Shown here piece after piece: positions 18,429-22,893 of a stretch of 22,893 nt of DNA. The stretch is from the NCBI GenBank assembly GCA_032718475.1, contig JAUCBJ010001508.1:1-22893 (forward strand). The letters are read 5' to 3'. A model generated the notes under the pieces. It worked only from the letters and a program-made list of their open reading frames with translations. It made no database searches and was not told the origin of the DNA. Both the position numbers and the translations under genes were made by a program. The stretch's first letter is position 1. Every line of letters starts with the position of its first letter. This stretch comes from Nemertoderma westbladi (Eukaryota; Xenacoelomorpha; Nemertodermatida; Nemertodermatidae).

Positions 18429-20099
18429 ATGCTTCTTCGTATTTGCTGTGGTGACCGGAATTTTGACTGGACTTTAAACTCAATCACCGATGTTTGTTTT
18501 GAAGACATAATAAATGTAATGTCTAGAATAACAGATGATTCAATAGTAACTGCATTCGACTACCTTGATGAAGATGGCGAAAGAGTTACAGTTAGATCAG
18601 ACGAGGAAGTTATGGCAATGAAGGAATATTACTCAATGTTTCCTCAGGTAAACCAAGCACTCAAACTCTATCCAATAACTCGTAGGTCTCTTAGAGACAG
18701 AAACATACACAAACTGAAAGTAAATACATTGGATACAAACATGATAGTAACTACCAACCCATCTGGATCAACCCATCAAGTGATGGATTCTAGTCGTCCT
18801 TTCCAACCAAACTCAGATTGTAAAAATATGATGATTGATTCAACATTTTCAAATGAAACAACATCTCTAACTGACATTCAAACTCTCTTTACAACAGGCA
18901 TTCTATCTGCCTCTGATATTGAACAGTTGGATGTGCTGGGTTGTGGGTCGAGTGGTTGCGTATATCGTTGTCTTAACAAACTTTCTAATAATCTCATCGC
19001 TGTTAAGGTAATCTCTCTTGATATAACTGCGGAGTCACGATGTGGTATCATCAACGAATTAGCGGTGCTCCACCACTGTGCGCACCCGAGTATAATAGAG
19101 TTCTATGGGGCATACTTTGTTGAGAACTCTGTACATCTTTGTACAGAGTTAATGGATGCCGGGTCGGTAGACAGGTACAAACCAATACCCGAGTCTGTGG
19201 TTGGTAAGATGTTTGTGGGAGTTATTGAAGGTCTATCCTTTCTATGGGGGAGGTCTTTCCTTCATAGGGATGTTAAACCCACCAATATCGTACTAAGGTA
19301 TTTTCACATATTCATACCACCAATTTGTAGATATTATTTTTAATGTAAAATCCATATTGTGCAAGCACCAAGGGGCATCATCCACTCGTGCAACTGTTGC
19401 TTTGATACAATTAATACCAGGACCACACCATGCAATCATGGTTTCTAACTAGACCTACCGGTACTGATTTATTAAATTATATATCAGTACCGGTACCAAA
19501 AAGAACATCCCTATCATTATAACTGCGATGGGGGTAAAAACTTTATGCATCTGGTATTATTTATCTGGTAGGCCTACTGGTACCTATGTAAGGCAGTAAT
19601 GTATTATTATATCAAAATGAACAAATCTACTAGGTGGTACGGATATGTGAATTAATCCATTATTAGTCGGTCTGGTGTAGTTAAACTCTGCGACTTTGGG
19701 GTCAGTCGGCAGTTGGTCGACTCGGTAGCTAAAACCTATATCGGAACCAACGGTTATATGTCTCCCGAACGCATTGAGGGAAGAGCGTATGGTGTCCCAG
19801 CTGATGTCTGGAGTTTAGGACTGACTTTGTACGAGTTGGTTACTGGTTACTATCCATTCCCTATCCTAACATCCTTTCAACCTATTGAACTCCTTACAGC
19901 TATTGTAGAAGGGTCGCCTCCGATGTTAACTGGTGCCGGACCCGACATCACAGATTTTATTAACCTTTGTCTAATAAAAGATCCGTTGTTACGAACAGTT
20001 TCTGTGAGACTTCATCCTTTTTATATCAACAATAAAACTGCTGATCTTCAGACTGAGATATCGAATTGGGTAGCGAGCAAACTACAAACTACCATGTAG
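18429..20099 (+). CDS. MAP2K5: MAP kinase kinase 5 (MEK5), two visible exons
   Basis: Dual-specificity kinase that phosphorylates ERK5 and is switched on by MEKK2/3 through PB1 pairing in the cytoplasm. Exons 18429-19297 and 19667-20099 join in phase (434 codons with stop), close to the usual ~450 residues. The PB1 domain is at residues ~1-83 with the acidic cluster DEDGERVTVRSDEE (47-60). RNIHKLKVNT (91-100) corresponds to the ERK5-docking extension. Kinase motifs: GCGSSGCV loop (171-178), K193 (AVK), E210, HRDVKPTN (279-286), DFG (299-301). The MEK activation pair S309/T313 sits in SVAKT, followed by SPE in place of APE. All catalytic residues are present. The N-terminus starts directly in the first PB1 strand, and the frame is open upstream of the ATG (TCAG before TCATG could be an acceptor), so a short 5' exon is possible. 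Confidence 0.93.
19298..19666 (+). other. MAP2K5 intron (369 bp)
   Basis: Donor AG|GTATTT at 19297/19298; acceptor ATTATTAG|TC at 19666/19667. Splicing here restores the alignment between NIVL and VKLCDFG with the same spacing as other MEK5 proteins. It is a phase-2 intron lying between HRD and DFG. It contains a 13-bp perfect inverted repeat, TACCGGTACTGAT (19456-19468) with its complement at 19483-19495. Confidence 0.9.
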
Positions 20100-20711
20100 T
20101 TACTTGGAACTTAGCTGCAGCCCATGGTTGATGCTTGGTTTATATATATATATATATATATACATATATTTTATTTATATATATATATCAGAATTATTTT
20201 TCATTATTCGTCTTCAAAATATTACATTATGGAATGTTATTATAATATATTGTAATATATTTAATATACTAATTATCTTGTTCATAAATATATTATTATA
20301 TCATATTTTCTTACAAAACACTGGTTACTCTGGCAAAACTGTTATCTGATGCCAGTCAAGTAGGTACTGAAGTACCGTATGACATGCGTTATGTTATATT
20401 ATATATTGAGGAAAATTGTTAAGAATGAAACTAACACCCGATGTAAATATTATAAATCAAAATTGTTTTTAACCAGTTACAGTTTTTATTTGTTACCGGT
20501 ACTATTAATTTCACAATAAAAATATAATTTTGTGCGCACAGTAAAATAATTTAGTAGCCTAATTAAGTAAAATTTAATTGAATTACTAAATGATTTTTCT
20601 GTTTTAATAAATTATATATTTTACATATGTTACTGTGATATTAATAATAACAAAGAAAAACTGTAACTGGCTATTTGGTAACAAATTATTTTGATTAATA
20701 TTAAATAGGCC

Positions 20712-20733
20712 TATATAGCGCTATCGCTATATA
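20712..20733. other. Nine-bp-arm hairpin
   Basis: TATATAGCG and CGCTATATA are exact inverted arms around a four-base loop. No known role. Confidence 0.7.
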
Positions 20734-21213
20734 CAGATATACATTTAATTTGTATTTATTACGGTAATTGATAAAACCGTAGTTGAGGTCCGGTAGCTTG
20801 TTATAGTCATATAAATATAAGTTGATTCTGATTCAGTTCACCATGTAAAAATATAGTAAAACAATTTAATTTTATTTGAAAACACATATTGCTGTATTGC
20901 CATTCGATTGAGAATAATGTTGAATAAAGTAAATAAATGTACCGGTACCGGTATATTAACTACCGGTATATGTAAATGCAATGCATCCTAGGTATCTTAT
21001 TATATATATATATATATCAGTATATAGGAGGTTAATCATATAGTATAATAATAATGTAATTGTTACATTCAATAGATCATAACTTTTCTCAGTGCTATTA
21101 ATCAACATTGTTTTATTATAATTTTTAATAACGGTTATTCTCAAAGTTTTTGCCCATTAGTTTATATAGGCTTGATATATAAACTAGTTGGGACTTAGCA
21201 ATCCTATTTGTAG

Positions 21214-21216
21214 CTT

Positions 21217-21256
<40 letters not shown>

Positions 21257-21259
21257 AAG
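21214..21259. repeat. 46-bp perfect palindrome with (TA)n core
   Basis: CTTCC at 21214-21218 and GGAAG at 21255-21259 close a pure TA run of 36 bases. Such sequences extrude cruciforms readily and are unstable in length. Confidence 0.85.
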
Positions 21260-21635
21260 TAAGGGGTGGTTTAGTTCTTTATAGCTGGTCTCTCGGTAGA
21301 TATATAAAATTAAAAAAGTTTGGTTGAGTTCCAAATCATAGTTTGTCCATTAAAATATATTACCGGTATGTAAATAGTAAATAATAAATAAATAACTCAA
21401 ATAAATTATGTTTTGTTATTATATGTAGCCGTAGCATGTAGGCCTGGCATATGTGAACGACCACGACCATAATGTTGTTTAATAGGTTGTCAACTCAGCA
21501 CATTACGTTACATTCTAGGGCTTTATATCCCGTTCCTATATTCTGATCTGCTGATTGCCATATACTGATATAGGCCTAATGTATCGATATGGATACCGGT
21601 ATGCCAAGCAGTTTATAAGCTAACAGTTACCTGAA

Positions 21636-22893
21636 ATGGAACCAACCCCATTGGGACATGTGTTTCCTCCAACCCCGCAAGATGGCGTGTCCTGTTCAAC
21701 CAGCCGGGACTCATCCCCAATTGTTGAGCCGCTTCTCGGCAGTTCAACCGACTCACCCTCCACATCTATCACATCAATCTCCAGCACTCCCTTAATCCCA
21801 ACCCCACCCCTTACAACCACGCCAACCTCCACAAGCTCCACAGACCCCTGCCCGATTTGCTTGGGGAAATTTAACAATGTATCGATTCTAGAATCTTGTT
21901 TCCACCAGTTTTGCTATGAGTGCATACTGGAATGGGCAAATATAAACACAGTATGTCCACTCTGTAAAACTCCTTTTACAAGAATAATTCATTCTATTAA
22001 CTCTCAGCGTGACTACCAGACTCGAGAGGTCACCAACAGGCAGACGCGATTGACCCAAATACTCGACTTAATAAACCCAACCTTAGCGTATTCTAGAATA
22101 GCAGGAACTAACCAATCGCGTTCTGGTTACTCCCTACGTCTGGGGCGCTTCCACCAGCATAGCAACCTACTCACCGGCACTCAACGGCCTTCCTTAGACG
22201 ACGTGGTTCGTAGTACCGCGGTTATCAACCGAACCCCCCATCACCCTGCGTTCAACCCTAACCGACATGCATCTCAACCTCTCAATCACGTTTTTAAGAC
22301 GCGATCGGAAGCTAATAATAATAATACGAGCCGCGAGTTACCCCGGGAGATATCCACCCGACCTGTCGACTCAACTTTCAGACGTCGAGTCTACCAGAAC
22401 GGACTGCGAGTTCTCCATTGCGGCTCCCATAAAGTACGATCCATCTCCCCCGCCTTCCTCCGAGACAACCCAGCCTGTTTACACCGCCTTGTTCCCTGGA
22501 TATCCCGTGAACTCACCGCTATTCTCGGTTCGCACTCAGACACCCAATCGATCACTATGTTTATAATATCTCTCATGCAACGCGTTCACGTTTGCAGCGA
22601 CGAGTTTCGCGCCCGAGTTGCTCCGTATATCTCTGGCTCAGCTCCCGTAGATCACTTCCAACATGAGTTGTCTTCCTTTGCGACCAGCCCTTTTGATATG
22701 CGCAGTTACGATAACCACGCGGTCTACGATTACGTGGACAGCGGAGGCGTGGCTGTTAGATCCTCTCTAACGGCTTCGGACGACTCTTCCGTGAGTCTGG
22801 GAGTTGTTTGTGCCGGTTCTACTTCTGGAGTTATTGCGAGTGAAGGAAGGGCTGTTGGTGAGGCTTCGCGTTCGTCTGGAGTCGTTAGTGGAG
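21636..22893 (+). CDS. TOPORS: TOPORS, RING E3 ubiquitin/SUMO ligase, N-terminal 419 codons (runs off the window)
   Basis: Nuclear E3 ligase that binds topoisomerase I and p53 in vertebrates. ATG at 21636 follows an in-frame TAA at 21621-21623, and the frame is open to the right edge. After a Ser/Thr/Pro-rich leader, a C3HC4 RING spans C72-C110 (CPIC, CFH, CYEC, CPLC). The stretch CPLCKTPFTRIIHSI matches the post-RING segment of the family. The PWI-like domain begins near FRRRVYQNGLRV (248-259) and includes NPACLHRLVPWISREL (278-293) and SPFDMRSYDNHAVYD (351-365), diagnostic of TOPORS. The family protein is ~1000 residues, so about 40% is visible. No intron interrupts it, as in vertebrates, where most coding lies in one exon. 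AAGCTAACAG before 21627 could be a splice acceptor, so an upstream exon may supply the true start. Confidence 0.95.
   Translation, partial: MEPTPLGHVFPPTPQDGVSCSTSRDSSPIVEPLLGSSTDSPSTSITSISSTPLIPTPPLTTTPTSTSSTDPCPICLGKFNNVSILESCFHQFCYECILEWANINTVCPLCKTPFTRIIHSINSQRDYQTREVTNRQTRLTQILDLINPTLAYSRIAGTNQSRSGYSLRLGRFHQHSNLLTGTQRPSLDDVVRSTAVINRTPHHPAFNPNRHASQPLNHVFKTRSEANNNNTSRELPREISTRPVDSTFRRRVYQNGLRVLHCGSHKVRSISPAFLRDNPACLHRLVPWISRELTAILGSHSDTQSITMFIISLMQRVHVCSDEFRARVAPYISGSAPVDHFQHELSSFATSPFDMRSYDNHAVYDYVDSGGVAVRSSLTASDDSSVSLGVVCAGSTSGVIASEGRAVGEASRSSGVVSG

Larger units (their letters stand above)
20100..21635. other. AT-rich MAP2K5-TOPORS spacer
   Basis: No coding frame of substance. A candidate AATAAA for MAP2K5 is at 20515-20520. 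TA dinucleotide runs lie at about 20141-20163, 20999-21017 and 21219-21254. Many TACCGGTA and TAGGCCTA words occur. The promoter of TOPORS and the 3' UTR of MAP2K5 must lie here or in unseen exons, but no sharp signal was recognised. Confidence 0.5.

Noticed and set aside
21620-21877. Minus-strand 85-codon frame over the TOPORS start
   Set aside because: Shadow of the Ser/Thr/Pro-rich TOPORS leader.

Overview
This is eukaryotic nuclear DNA. It is AT-rich and repeat-dense, with spliced genes and several classes of animal retroelement. The two cellular genes are a MEK5-type kinase and TOPORS, so the host is a metazoan. Frequent short palindromes built on TAGGCCTA and ACCGGTACCGGT, together with BEL/Pao and CR1-like elements, suggest a marine deuterostome invertebrate, perhaps an echinoderm. 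That placement is an impression, not a demonstration.

Left part (1-7.6 kb): the 3' two thirds of a BEL/Pao LTR-retrotransposon pol gene (12-2936) with RNase H, integrase and C-terminal domain motifs intact. A probable polypurine tract and an AT-rich LTR-like stretch follow. Then comes a second retroelement leader and a broken gag-like gene with CCHC zinc knuckles (4560-6129). The order pol, noncoding, gag, with no pol after the gag, is what two tandem or rearranged elements would leave.

Middle part (7.6-15.5 kb): a tRNA-derived SINE (minus strand), an alternating ~56-bp minisatellite, and a nearly complete CR1-like LINE on the minus strand (endonuclease + RT ORF2, preceded in the -1 frame by an ORF1-like remnant). 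After these come a cluster of three identical 16-bp palindromes and the 3' end of a second LINE on the plus strand.

Right part (15.5-22.9 kb): two more LINE 3' ends, a minisatellite with an exact 363-bp six-monomer higher-order period, and a ~118-bp repeat family that flanks it. Two host genes follow on the plus strand. One is a MAP2K5 (MEK5) orthologue in only two visible exons (18429-19297 and 19667-20099). The other is the 5' 419 codons of TOPORS, a RING E3 ubiquitin/SUMO ligase, running off the right edge. The two genes are 1.5 kb apart and have no obvious functional link.

The most interesting signals are the two higher-order minisatellites, the shared 3' hairpin architecture of three different LINE tails, the isolated gag-like gene, the triple palindrome, and the intron-poor MEK5 locus.
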